Assembly (NCBI GenBank): GCA_041688215.1
Contig: JBDNIO010000064.1
Coordinates: forward strand, 1 to 6,291
DNA: 6,291 nucleotides
Reading direction: 5' to 3'
DNA from: JBDNIO01 sp041688215
GTDB lineage: Bacteria; Pseudomonadota; Gammaproteobacteria; Nevskiales; Salinisphaeraceae
Shown here: positions 1-6,110 of the stretch, one piece after another
How the letters are laid out: the number at the start of each line of letters is the position of its first letter
How positions within the stretch are numbered: the first letter of the stretch is position 1
The notes under the pieces: generated by a model
What the model was told of the DNA's origin: nothing
What the model saw: the letters and a program-made list of their open reading frames with translations, nothing else
The model's database searches: none
Program-made: the position numbers and the translations under genes

Positions 1-1
1 C

Positions 2-346
2 GTTGACGAATTGTTCGCGCAGGTGCTGCCCGATGACCTGTTCGACCGGCTCAACGCGGTGGGCAACCATGAATACGGCGCCCCGCCCCTGTTCAATCTG
101 GCTGTACGCATACTGGACCCATCACGCTCTTCAATTACCCCGGTGTTTGACTTCACCGCCGGACGTGGCGGCGACGCCGCCCTGATTGCGGCGATAAACG
201 ACGCCGATCAACGCTTGCAGGCCCAGTTCGGCGGCATGGATATCGCCAGCTACACCCGCGTGCATCACCGCGATGAAGTGTGCTCGCTAACCGGCGGCAT
301 CATCGGCCCCTGCCTGACCATGCCGCACCAGGATCGCGGCTCGTAG
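2..346 (+). CDS. 3' end of a gene, possibly penicillin acylase family (5' end outside window)
   Basis: The reading frame is open from the left edge and ends at a TAG at 344-346, giving 114 visible residues; the true start lies outside the window. The tail has the pattern of the C-terminal region of penicillin-acylase-family Ntn hydrolases: a stretch rich in alanine and acidic residues (GGDAALIAAINDADQRL), then FGGMD, a Tyr followed by a His pair (YTRVHH), and then MPHQDRGS, which resembles the family's fPxQNRGTYxQvv segment. That family assignment is from memory of the motif and is weak. If correct, the protein stops exactly where the family normally has Tyr and lacks the remaining C-terminal segment, so the gene may be truncated or decayed. 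No signal peptide or catalytic residue can be judged because the N-terminus is missing. The last 10 codons plus trailer recur at 1073-1129. Confidence 0.6.
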   Translation, partial: VDELFAQVLPDDLFDRLNAVGNHEYGAPPLFNLAVRILDPSRSSITPVFDFTAGRGGDAALIAAINDADQRLQAQFGGMDIASYTRVHHRDEVCSLTGGIIGPCLTMPHQDRGS

Positions 347-370
347 AATGAGGTTATCGGATTTGAATAA
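317..370 (+). repeat. Direct repeat copy A (gene 3' end plus trailer)
   Basis: By eye this segment aligns to 1073-1129 with 46 of 54 positions identical and one 3-nt gap. It covers the last 9 sense codons of the upstream gene, its TAG stop and about 24 nt beyond it. Both copies contain CCGCACCAGG and TAGAATGAGGT followed by ATCGG and TTTGA. The two copies bracket the antitoxin-toxin pair. The pattern fits either target duplication by integration into a gene end or a relic of a tandemly duplicated gene. Confidence 0.75.
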
Positions 371-378
371 ATCCAAGC

Positions 379-407
379 TTGTAAGCGTCACGCATCGATA
401 ATACAAT
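379..407 (+). promoter_or_regulatory. Candidate sigma-70 promoter of the toxin-antitoxin module
   Basis: A -35-like TTGTAA (379-384) and a -10-like TACAAT (402-407, one mismatch to TATAAT) are separated by 17 nt, the optimal spacing. Transcription would start near 413-415, leaving a leader of about 28 nt before the antitoxin start. The -10 hexamer and predicted start point lie inside the symmetric array at 394-430, which is where an autorepressor would be expected to bind. This is a prediction from hexamer matches only. Confidence 0.45.
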
Positions 408-430
408 CGTTCAACGATACCTCAATCGAT
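394..430 (+). promoter_or_regulatory. Symmetric operator-like array upstream of the antitoxin
   Basis: Three palindromic units lie in a row: ATCGAT (394-399), ATCGTTCAACGAT (406-418, 6-bp arms around one base) and ATCGAT (425-430), with exactly 6 nt between units. The centres are 15.5 bp apart on both sides, about one and a half helical turns. All share the ATCG(A/T)T core. AbrB-type antitoxins, alone or with their PIN toxin, commonly repress their own promoter by binding such repeats; binding here is inferred from position and symmetry. Confidence 0.5.
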
Positions 431-441
431 GAATCCGCATC

Positions 442-648
442 ATGAAAGCACAAAAGATTTCCTCCAAATATCAGGTCGTTATCCCCAAAGACGTGCGTGA
501 AAGTATGGGTATAAAGCCCGGTCAGGAGGTTCAGGTTTTTTCATTTGATGGCATTATTCACCTCATCCCGGTAAAACCCATCGAAGAAATGCGTGGTTTC
601 GTCAAAGGCATAGACCCCACCATCGAACGTGAACCGGACCGGTTTTGA
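442..648 (+). CDS. AbrB/SpoVT-type antitoxin of a VapBC-like module
   Basis: This 68-residue protein is the antitoxin partner of the PIN toxin that follows. Residues 1-46 form a SpoVT/AbrB swapped-hairpin DNA-binding domain: the pattern KISSKYQVVIPKDVRESMGI, then KPGQEVQVF, is diagnostic. The C-terminal tail (about residues 47-68), with GFVKGIDP and a charged EREPDRF end, is the kind of segment that wraps into the PIN active site and blocks it. Its length is typical for the family. The ATG at 442 is preferred because the domain begins at once; no strong Shine-Dalgarno precedes it. Its stop codon overlaps the toxin start, so the two are translationally coupled. The product probably represses its own promoter through the array at 394-430. 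Base composition of the module is visibly more AT-rich than the surrounding genes, consistent with acquisition. Confidence 0.9.
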   Translation: MKAQKISSKYQVVIPKDVRESMGIKPGQEVQVFSFDGIIHLIPVKPIEEMRGFVKGIDPTIEREPDRF

Positions 649-1043
649 CGCAGGAAATTCTGGCGCAATACGTTGTTGTCGATTCTTCCGGTTGGATCGA
701 ATATTTCCGGGAAGGTCCAAACGCCGGGATTTTCGCCGAACCCATCTGCGATACCGAGAATCTGATTGTACCCAGCATCACGATATACGAAGTTGCCAAG
801 GTGCTTTTACGTGAAAGTGGCCGCACCAGAGCACTGCCGGGAATATCGCAGATGCGCAAGGCAAAAATCATTAACTTAAATGATGAGTTGGCCGCGAGCG
901 CGGCACTGATCAGTCTTGACCAAAAACTGGCAATGGCTGACAGCATAATCCTGGCAACTTCCCATGCCTACAACGCGGTTTTATGGACTCAGGACGAAGA
1001 CTTTGAGGGTCTGGATGGAGTTAAGTACTTCGCCAAAATCTGA
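645..1043 (+). CDS. PIN-domain ribonuclease toxin (VapC-like)
   Basis: The 132-residue product is a single PIN domain, a Mg2+-dependent RNase fold used by VapC toxins that cleave tRNA, rRNA or other RNA. The acidic active-site residues are visible: Asp13 in VVVDSSGWIEYF, Glu49 in PSITIYEVAKVLL, Asp99 in LAMADSIILATS, and Asp117/Asp119 in LWTQDEDF. All are intact, so the enzyme should be active. The best start is TTG at 645, overlapping the antitoxin stop in a TTGA junction and placing the first beta strand 9 residues in; no ATG is available between this point and Asp13. The weak start would favour more antitoxin than toxin, as is usual in these modules. The RNA target cannot be read from the sequence. 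It lies inside two direct repeat copies and ends at the edge of copy B. Confidence 0.9.
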   Translation: MTQEILAQYVVVDSSGWIEYFREGPNAGIFAEPICDTENLIVPSITIYEVAKVLLRESGRTRALPGISQMRKAKIINLNDELAASAALISLDQKLAMADSIILATSHAYNAVLWTQDEDFEGLDGVKYFAKI

Positions 1044-1072
1044 TACTACCCACGGGAAACATCTGCAGCTTT

Positions 1073-1090
1073 ACCCTGCCGCACCAGGGT
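1073..1090. other. Stem-loop between convergent transcripts
   Basis: ACCCTG (1073-1078) and CAGGGT (1085-1090) form a perfect 6-bp stem with a 6-nt loop, in the 90-bp gap between the converging toxin and dsbC genes. No U-tract follows on either strand, so it is not a convincing intrinsic terminator. The matching stem is absent from repeat copy A because of base differences. Confidence 0.3.
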
Positions 1091-1129
1091 CGCAGCGCGT
1101 AGAATGAGGTGATGATCGGGTTTGAGTAG
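1073..1129 (+). repeat. Direct repeat copy B (displaced gene-end remnant)
   Basis: This is the second, diverged copy of the segment at 317-370. Read in the matching frame it encodes TLPHQGRSA followed by TAG, compared with TMPHQDRGS and TAG in copy A, then the same trailer with a 3-nt insertion. Protein-level resemblance extends slightly upstream to about 1052 (TGNI compared with TGGI), right after the toxin stop codon. It has no start or body of its own, so it is a gene-end remnant, not a gene. Confidence 0.75.
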
Positions 1130-1133
1130 CGGC

Positions 1134-1898
1134 TTAGCTACTGGACTTCAGGCGTTCCAGCATTTGTGGGGGAGTTAAATAGCCACCCAACTGGCGGCCG
1201 TCGGCGTCCAGAATCATGGGCGTACCACGCAAACCGGCGGCCTCGCCCGCGGCATAGCCATGAGCGACGGCAGCCGCATTGGCGCAATTCGTTGATGTTG
1301 CAACCTGGACACCTTTCTTGGCGTTTGTCAGGGCCGATTTGCGATCATCCGCGCACCATACGGATTGGCTTTCATTCCAGGATTTTGAGCCCTCGCCGGC
1401 GCGCGGGAAGGCGAGATAACGAATCTCTATGCCCAGATCATTGTATTCAGCGATATGTTCATGCAGGCGTCGGCAGTAGGCGCAATCCACGTCGGTAAAT
1501 ACCCAGGCTACGTATTTGGGCTCGCCTTCCGGGGAAAACACGATGCTGTCCTCAGGTTCCAGGTTGTTCAATACCTGTTTGCGCAGGTCATCACGTTTCA
1601 GGTCGGTCAGGTTTACCCGACCGTCGGCGCGGTAAAGATCGCCGGCGATGAAATGACTGCCGTCGGCACTGGCGTAAAGTGCCTGGCCATTGATGGTGAC
1701 TTCGTACACGCCGTCCCATTCGCTGGCTTTTACCGAGGTGATTTCACCCAGATCGGAAAGTGCGGAACGTATCTGCGCCTCCGGTACTTTGCCACCCGGG
1801 CTACTGGGCCCACTGGGCGAGTCCGAGCCGCAAGCGGCAAGTACTACCGCGGCGCAGGCTATTAATACTATATTTTTCATAGGGGTTGGTATTTCCAT
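1134..1898 (-). CDS. dsbC: DsbC-family thiol:disulfide isomerase, predicted lipoprotein
   Basis: DsbC-type proteins correct wrong disulfide bonds in exported proteins and are kept reduced by DsbD. The first residues form a lipoprotein signal with lipobox LAAC; Cys23 would be lipidated, and Gly at +2 predicts the outer membrane. Residues about 37-115 match the DsbC N-terminal dimerisation region and linker, and about 127-254 the thioredoxin fold. The active site is Cys139-Ala-Tyr-Cys142 in FTDVDCAYCRRLH, where the usual motif is CGYC. Cys182 and Cys205 correspond to the family's second disulfide, and Thr226-Pro227 in GLRGTPMIL is the cis-proline loop. The start may instead be the ATG at 1880 (MKNIVLIAC), a more canonical signal n-region; neither start has a clear Shine-Dalgarno. 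It is last in the operon, 15 nt after the DUF488 gene. Lipidation is unusual, since the classical enzyme is soluble. Confidence 0.88.
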   Translation of the reverse strand: MEIPTPMKNIVLIACAAVVLAACGSDSPSGPSSPGGKVPEAQIRSALSDLGEITSVKASEWDGVYEVTINGQALYASADGSHFIAGDLYRADGRVNLTDLKRDDLRKQVLNNLEPEDSIVFSPEGEPKYVAWVFTDVDCAYCRRLHEHIAEYNDLGIEIRYLAFPRAGEGSKSWNESQSVWCADDRKSALTNAKKGVQVATSTNCANAAAVAHGYAAGEAAGLRGTPMILDADGRQLGGYLTPPQMLERLKSSS

Positions 1899-1913
1899 GT
1901 TTTCAAGCGGGCA

Positions 1914-2276
1914 TCACCCGTTTTGCAACCGCTCCTGTAGGACTACGGCATTGTTGCATTGTTCATCCTTGGCACTAAAGACCAGGGTTACGCGCTGCCC
2001 ATCGCAGAGTTCCCGCAGTTCGTTGAGCGCATCCTTTTTTTCGACGCTTTCAAGCTCCTTAAGATAGCTCTGCTTAAACTCTGACCATTTATCGCGGTCA
2101 TGTGCAAACCATTTTCTTAAATCGCTGCTGGGGGCGATGTCTTTCAGCCAGGTTTCCAGCGCGAGCTTTTCCTTGGCCACGCCGCGCGGCCAGATACGGT
2201 CTACCAGCACGCGTTTGCCATCCTGCTTGCTGGCCTCATCGTAGGCGCGTTTAAGGCGTATATCAGGTTTTGCCAT
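1914..2276 (-). CDS. yeaO: DUF488 / YeaO-like protein
   Basis: This 120-residue protein matches the short DUF488 (YeaO) family, whose biochemical role is not established. Visible signatures are VLVDRIWPRGV (23-33), WLKDIAPS (43-50), LRKWFAHD (53-60), the Trp64/Phe67 pair in KWSEF, and a C-terminal VTLVFSAKDE followed by NNAVVL. In many relatives a His stands where this protein has Cys107, just before the Asn pair. The length is normal for the family and the N-terminus (KPDIRLKRAYD) is in the usual place. Its ATG overlaps the end of glcF by 14 nt, so it is likely translated by re-initiation from the same mRNA. No membrane segment or signal peptide is seen, so it is probably cytoplasmic. The link to glycolate oxidase is positional only. 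Confidence 0.85.
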   Translation of the reverse strand: MAKPDIRLKRAYDEASKQDGKRVLVDRIWPRGVAKEKLALETWLKDIAPSSDLRKWFAHDRDKWSEFKQSYLKELESVEKKDALNELRELCDGQRVTLVFSAKDEQCNNAVVLQERLQNG

Positions 2277-3483
2277 CGTCGAGTAATTCTATCCAGTGCT
2301 TTACCGGCAACCGTGCGCCACTTTGCAAATGCAACTGGCAGCCAATGTTGGCGGTCACGATCTGCTCGGGGGCGCCACTTTGCAGGTTACTTAATTTTTC
2401 CTCAAGCAGACGGTTCGCAAGCGTCGGCTGCAGGATGGAATAAGTTCCGGCCGAACCACAACATAAATGCGCGTCCGGCACCGGCGTTAGCTGATAGCCC
2501 GCGCTGGTTAAAACCTCGGCGATACAGTCACGCAGGCTGGGCGAGTTACGCAGGGTGCATGGCGGATGGTAAGCCACACTACGGCCCGCGCCGGTTTGCG
2601 CAAAGCCGGATAAATCCTCATGCGACAACACTTCGCCAAGGTCACGCGTTAGTTCGCTTACACGCGCGGCCTTAGCCGCGTATTCATCATCATGGCGTAG
2701 CAAATAGCCGTACTCGGCCACCTGTGCGCCGCAGCCGCTGGCGGTTATGACAATCGCTTCGGCGCCCGCTTCCAGGTGTGGCCACCAGGCATCGATATTG
2801 CGCCGGGCGAAGGCCAGGCTTTCTTCGTGTGCGCTTAAATGCTGCGGCAAGGCGCCGCAGCAGCCCGCGCCACGCGCGATAATTAAACGCAAGCCCAGAC
2901 GCGCCAGCACCCGCGCTGCCGCCGCGTTGGTGGCCGGTGCCGCGGCAGGCTGCACGCAACCGTTGAGTACCAGCATGCTGCGTTTGGCATCAGCGGCCTT
3001 TGGCCATTTCCCTGAGGTTTGTTTTTTTGGCAGCTTGGCTTTGAGATGGGCCGGCATGAGCGGTTTCACAAATCGCGCCAGACCAAGCAGGAACGCAAAA
3101 CGCTGTGGGTAGGCCACAAACCGGCGCAGGCCCCAGCGCATGAATCGCTCGAACGCACCGCGCTTTACCTGGGCATCGACCAACGAACGTCCGATATCCG
3201 CCAGGCGGCCATATTCCACGTCTGCCGGGCACGTAGTTTCGCAGGCCCGGCAGGTGAGGCAACGGTCCAGATGCAATTGGGTGCTGGCGCTTGGGGTTTG
3301 CCCTTCCAGCACCTGCTTGATCATGTATATGCGCCCGCGCGGGCCGTCGCGTTCGTCGCCAAGCAGTTGATAGGTGGGGCAAGTCGCGTTGCAAAAACCG
3401 CAGTGGGTGCAGGCGCGCAGAATGCGGTCGGCTTCCTGGCCTTGTGGCGTATCGAGCAGGGTTGGGGTGATTGAAGTTTGCAC
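2263..3483 (-). CDS. glcF: Glycolate oxidase iron-sulfur subunit GlcF
   Basis: GlcF carries electrons from the flavin subunits of glycolate oxidase toward the quinone pool. The 406 residues show two ferredoxin-like [4Fe-4S] motifs, Cys25/28/31/35 (CTHCGFCNATCP) and Cys75/78/81/85 (CLTCRACETTCP). Two CCG domains follow: Cys176, Cys208-Cys209 (GAGCCGALPQH) and Cys251 in the first; Cys309 (HPPCTLRN), Cys341-Cys342 (LCCGSAGTYS) and Cys382 in the second. All expected ligands are present and the length is normal. Translation starts at GTG (3481-3483), only 2 nt after the glcE stop; the MQTS N-terminus is typical for the family. The protein has no transmembrane helix and is expected to sit on the inner face of the cytoplasmic membrane. 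Identification is confident; LutA-type proteins share the CCG domains but are shorter. Confidence 0.95.
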   Translation of the reverse strand: MQTSITPTLLDTPQGQEADRILRACTHCGFCNATCPTYQLLGDERDGPRGRIYMIKQVLEGQTPSASTQLHLDRCLTCRACETTCPADVEYGRLADIGRSLVDAQVKRGAFERFMRWGLRRFVAYPQRFAFLLGLARFVKPLMPAHLKAKLPKKQTSGKWPKAADAKRSMLVLNGCVQPAAAPATNAAAARVLARLGLRLIIARGAGCCGALPQHLSAHEESLAFARRNIDAWWPHLEAGAEAIVITASGCGAQVAEYGYLLRHDDEYAAKAARVSELTRDLGEVLSHEDLSGFAQTGAGRSVAYHPPCTLRNSPSLRDCIAEVLTSAGYQLTPVPDAHLCCGSAGTYSILQPTLANRLLEEKLSNLQSGAPEQIVTANIGCQLHLQSGARLPVKHWIELLDDGKT

Positions 3484-3485
3484 GT

Positions 3486-4547
3486 TTACAAATCCAGATA
3501 AAGGCGGCCGGGATTGAGAATTCCGGCGGGGTCCAGCGCGGATTTCACGCGTTTGTGGATGGCCATGAGTGCGTCGTCAAGTGCCTGAAAACGCGGTGCG
3601 CTGTTGTCATTCTTCGGGGCACGGAACAAGGTAGCATGGCCGCCAGCCGCAGTTGCGAGCGCGCGCAGGCTGTCGGCATCCAGTTCGGATTTTAGCCATC
3701 GTTGGGCGCCGCCCCAGTCTATTACGGTATCTCTATCAATATCCAACGGCGGCGTTGCCGGCGGCAGGGACAGACGCCAGAGATGCTGGGCATCGGCAAA
3801 AAACGGCCTTTTCAATTCGCGTACCTGGGTCCAGAACTTGGCATCGTCAAGCGCATCACCGTCTGTCTTATCCATGGCTTGTGCCACGGCCTGTTGCGCG
3901 CCTGAGAAGCGTAAAACCATGCGGCCGGATTCCCAGTACGCGCCGGACAACGGCCAGGGCTGGCCTGCGAGTTGATTCATTATCTCTATGGCTTCGGTCT
4001 GGGTCGCGGCGCGTGCAATCGATGCTCCGGCAGCGGGTTTGGGTAGCACTTTCAAACTGACATCCATGATAACGCCCAGACTGCCCATGGAGCCCGTAAT
4101 GAGCCGCGACACATCGTAGCCGGCCACATTTTTCATGACCTCACCACCAAAACGCAGGGCTTCGCCGCGGCCGTTTATAATACGCATACCGAGTACAAAA
4201 TCCCGCGCCGCGCCCGCGTAGGGCCGGCGCGGGCCGGACAAACCGGTGGCAATACATCCCCCCAGGGTGGCACCGGCGGCAAAATGCGGCGGCTCGAAGG
4301 CCAGCATCTGATTGTGCTCGGCCAAAGCGGATTCAATCTCGGCCAATGGCGTGCCGGCGCGCGCGCTGATGACCAGCTCCGCCGGTTGGTAATCAATAAT
4401 GCCGCAATGCTCTGTTGTCTGCAGCACGGCGCCCTCCACGGGATTACCGAGAAAAGTCTTGCTGCCGCCGCCCTGAATTTCCAGCGGTGTGCCGGATTCG
4501 TAGGCGCTGGCCACACGTTCACGGATAGCGTCGGTGAGGTCACTCAC
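3486..4547 (-). CDS. glcE: Glycolate oxidase FAD-binding subunit GlcE
   Basis: GlcE is the second flavin-type subunit required for glycolate oxidase activity. The 353 residues form one FAD_binding_4 (PCMH-type) domain in the N-terminal half: IQGGGSK (24-30), the AGTPLAEIE strand (64-72), FEPPHFAAGATLGGCIATG (84-102), the GEVMKNVAGYDVSRL segment (135-149) and SMGSLGVI (153-160). A reduced C-terminal domain ends with DPAGILNPGRL, the same closing motif as in GlcD. The length agrees with the usual roughly 350 residues. The start codon is GTG at 4545-4547, overlapping the glcD TGA by 4 nt (GTGA), so the gene is translationally coupled to glcD. The stop is 2 nt from the glcF start. The order D-E-F supports the assignment over other FAD-linked oxidases. 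Confidence 0.94.
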   Translation of the reverse strand: MSDLTDAIRERVASAYESGTPLEIQGGGSKTFLGNPVEGAVLQTTEHCGIIDYQPAELVISARAGTPLAEIESALAEHNQMLAFEPPHFAAGATLGGCIATGLSGPRRPYAGAARDFVLGMRIINGRGEALRFGGEVMKNVAGYDVSRLITGSMGSLGVIMDVSLKVLPKPAAGASIARAATQTEAIEIMNQLAGQPWPLSGAYWESGRMVLRFSGAQQAVAQAMDKTDGDALDDAKFWTQVRELKRPFFADAQHLWRLSLPPATPPLDIDRDTVIDWGGAQRWLKSELDADSLRALATAAGGHATLFRAPKNDNSAPRFQALDDALMAIHKRVKSALDPAGILNPGRLYLDL

Positions 4548-6019
4548 AAGCGTTCGAGTTCCGGAAACGGCAATGCCCCGCCGTGTACGTGCATGGCGCC
4601 GAATTCGGCGCAGCGGTTTAAAGTGGGCACGGCCTTGCCGGGGTTAAGCAGGCCATCCGGGTCGAACGCGGCCTTGATGGCGTGAAACTGGCGCAATTCA
4701 TTTTCAGGAAATTGCAGACACATCTGGTCGATCTTCTCGGTGCCGACGCCGTGTTCACCGGTAATCGTGCCGCCGACCTGCAGGCACAGTTCCAGAATCC
4801 GGGCGCCGAAGGCCTCGGTCTGTTCCAGCTCGCCGGGTTTGTTGGCATCGTAAAGAATCAGCGGGTGCAGATTGCCGTCACCGGCGTGAAATACATTGGC
4901 CACCTGCAGGCCGAATTCCTGCGACAGTTCCGCAATGCCGTTCAACACCTGCGCCAGATGGCGGCGCGGAATGGTGCCGTCCATGCAGTAATAGTCCGGC
5001 GCGATGCGGCCCATCGCAGGGAAGGCGGCCTTGCGACCCGCCCAGAAAAGCGCGCGTTCATCTTCGTCTTTGGAAACGCGGATTTCGCTGGCGCCGGCCT
5101 GTTCCAGTACGCGGCAAACGTCTTCAATATGCTCGGATACTTCGCCGGCACTGCCATCGACTTCGCACAACAGCATGGCGGCCGCCTCGGTCGGGTAACC
5201 AGCGTGCACGAAATCCTCGGTGGCGCGAATCGCCGGATTGTCCATCATTTCCAGACCGGCGGGAATAATCCCGGCGCTGATCACGGCAGCCACAGCGTTA
5301 CTGGCGTCGGTCACGTCGGCGAATGCCGCCAACACCACTTTGGCCTGTTCCGGTACCGGCAGCAGTTTAACCGTGACCTCTACAATCACGCCCAGCATGC
5401 CTTCGGAGCCGGTGAACAGGGCGAGTAGGTCATAACCCGGGGTATCCAGCGCCTGTGAACCCAGGGTCAGCACCTCGCCGTCTACGGTGACGACTTTCAA
5501 CTGCAGCAGATTATGTACCGTCAGGCCGTATTTCAGGCAGTGCACCCCGCCGGAATTTTCCGCCACATTGCCGCCGATGCTGCAGGCGATTTGTGACGAC
5601 GGGTCCGGCGCATAATACAAACCGTAAGGCGCCACGGCTTCGGAAATGGCCAGATTGCGTACGCCGGGCTGGACAGTCGCCGTGCGGTTTTCGGTATCGA
5701 TATCGATAATTTTTTTGAACTTCGCCAGCGACAGCAGCACGCTGTCGGCCAGCGGCAGTGCCCCGCCAGACAAGCCCGTGCCCGCGCCGCGTGCAACCAC
5801 CGGCACCTTGGCCTCGTTGCATACTCGCATGATCGCTTGTACTTGTTCCAGGGATTCCGGCAGCACAGCAAGCAGCGGTACACAGCGGTAGGCGGACAAG
5901 CCATCGCACTCAAACGGCTTGAGATTTTCCTGGCTGTGCAGAACCGAATCCTCTGGCAAAATCCTGCAAAATGCCTTGGTCAGCTCGGTCTTTTTTGAAG
6001 CTTGAATGGCAGTGGCCAT
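4544..6019 (-). CDS. glcD: Glycolate oxidase catalytic FAD subunit GlcD
   Basis: GlcD oxidises glycolate (and D-lactate in some relatives) to glyoxylate using FAD. Counted from the ATG at 6019 the protein has 491 residues, close to the familiar length of about 499. The N-terminal FAD_binding_4 domain contains FECDGLSAYR (36-45), RGAGTGLSGGALP (77-89), YYAPDPSSQIACSIGGNVAE (135-154) and FTGSEGMLG (202-210). The C-terminal FAD-oxidase_C domain contains VFHAGDGNLHPLIL (376-389), GEHGVGTEKI (421-430) and FDPDGLLNPGK (452-462). The frame stays open upstream to 6223, but that part is antisense to a transposase and was excluded. An ATG at 6052 would add 11 residues and cannot be ruled out; neither start has a clear Shine-Dalgarno. 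It heads a five-gene minus-strand operon. Its promoter was not identified, and an insertion sequence lies directly upstream. Confidence 0.95.
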   Translation of the reverse strand: MATAIQASKKTELTKAFCRILPEDSVLHSQENLKPFECDGLSAYRCVPLLAVLPESLEQVQAIMRVCNEAKVPVVARGAGTGLSGGALPLADSVLLSLAKFKKIIDIDTENRTATVQPGVRNLAISEAVAPYGLYYAPDPSSQIACSIGGNVAENSGGVHCLKYGLTVHNLLQLKVVTVDGEVLTLGSQALDTPGYDLLALFTGSEGMLGVIVEVTVKLLPVPEQAKVVLAAFADVTDASNAVAAVISAGIIPAGLEMMDNPAIRATEDFVHAGYPTEAAAMLLCEVDGSAGEVSEHIEDVCRVLEQAGASEIRVSKDEDERALFWAGRKAAFPAMGRIAPDYYCMDGTIPRRHLAQVLNGIAELSQEFGLQVANVFHAGDGNLHPLILYDANKPGELEQTEAFGARILELCLQVGGTITGEHGVGTEKIDQMCLQFPENELRQFHAIKAAFDPDGLLNPGKAVPTLNRCAEFGAMHVHGGALPFPELERL

Positions 6020-6082
6020 AGTTGGTTTTGGATAAACGTGGTTATTATGCATATTACCGGTTAATCCCTGCGGGTCGAATTC

Positions 6083-6102
6083 TCCGCCGCTTGCGGCGTA
6101 AG
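6083..6102. other. GC-rich hairpin, candidate IS200/IS605 left-end structure
   Basis: CGCCG (6085-6089) and CGGCG (6094-6098) form a 5-bp stem with a CTTG tetraloop; allowing a small internal loop, flanking CT/AG bases may extend it. It lies just before the transposase start and between divergent genes. IS200/IS605 elements carry subterminal imperfect hairpins that TnpA recognises, so this is a natural candidate for the left-end structure. The exact element boundary cannot be set without the right end or an empty site. No U-tract follows it on either strand. Confidence 0.4.
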
Positions 6103-6110
6103 CTTTATGG

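Noticed and set aside
1..20. A short match (CGTTGACGA) between the left edge and the tnpA region near 6204
   Set aside because: A 9-base match with no extension and different reading context is expected by chance.
602..946. A 114-residue minus-strand frame opposite the toxin gene
   Set aside because: The opposite strand encodes a PIN domain with all catalytic acids, so this frame is a shadow.
371..1072. The toxin-antitoxin region as an integron gene cassette
   Set aside because: No attC-like pair of core sites with inverted arms and no integrase were seen; the flanking repeats are gene-end sequence in direct orientation.
1073..1090. The ACCCTG/CAGGGT stem as an intrinsic terminator
   Set aside because: The stem is only 6 bp and no U-tract follows on either strand, so it is listed only as a stem-loop.
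1455..1865. A 136-residue plus-strand frame opposite dsbC
   Set aside because: It is antisense to a clearly recognised DsbC with all key residues and shows no recognisable domain.
4682..5428. A 248-residue open frame on the plus strand
   Set aside because: It lies wholly opposite glcD and resembles no protein family; long antisense frames are common opposite GC-rich genes.
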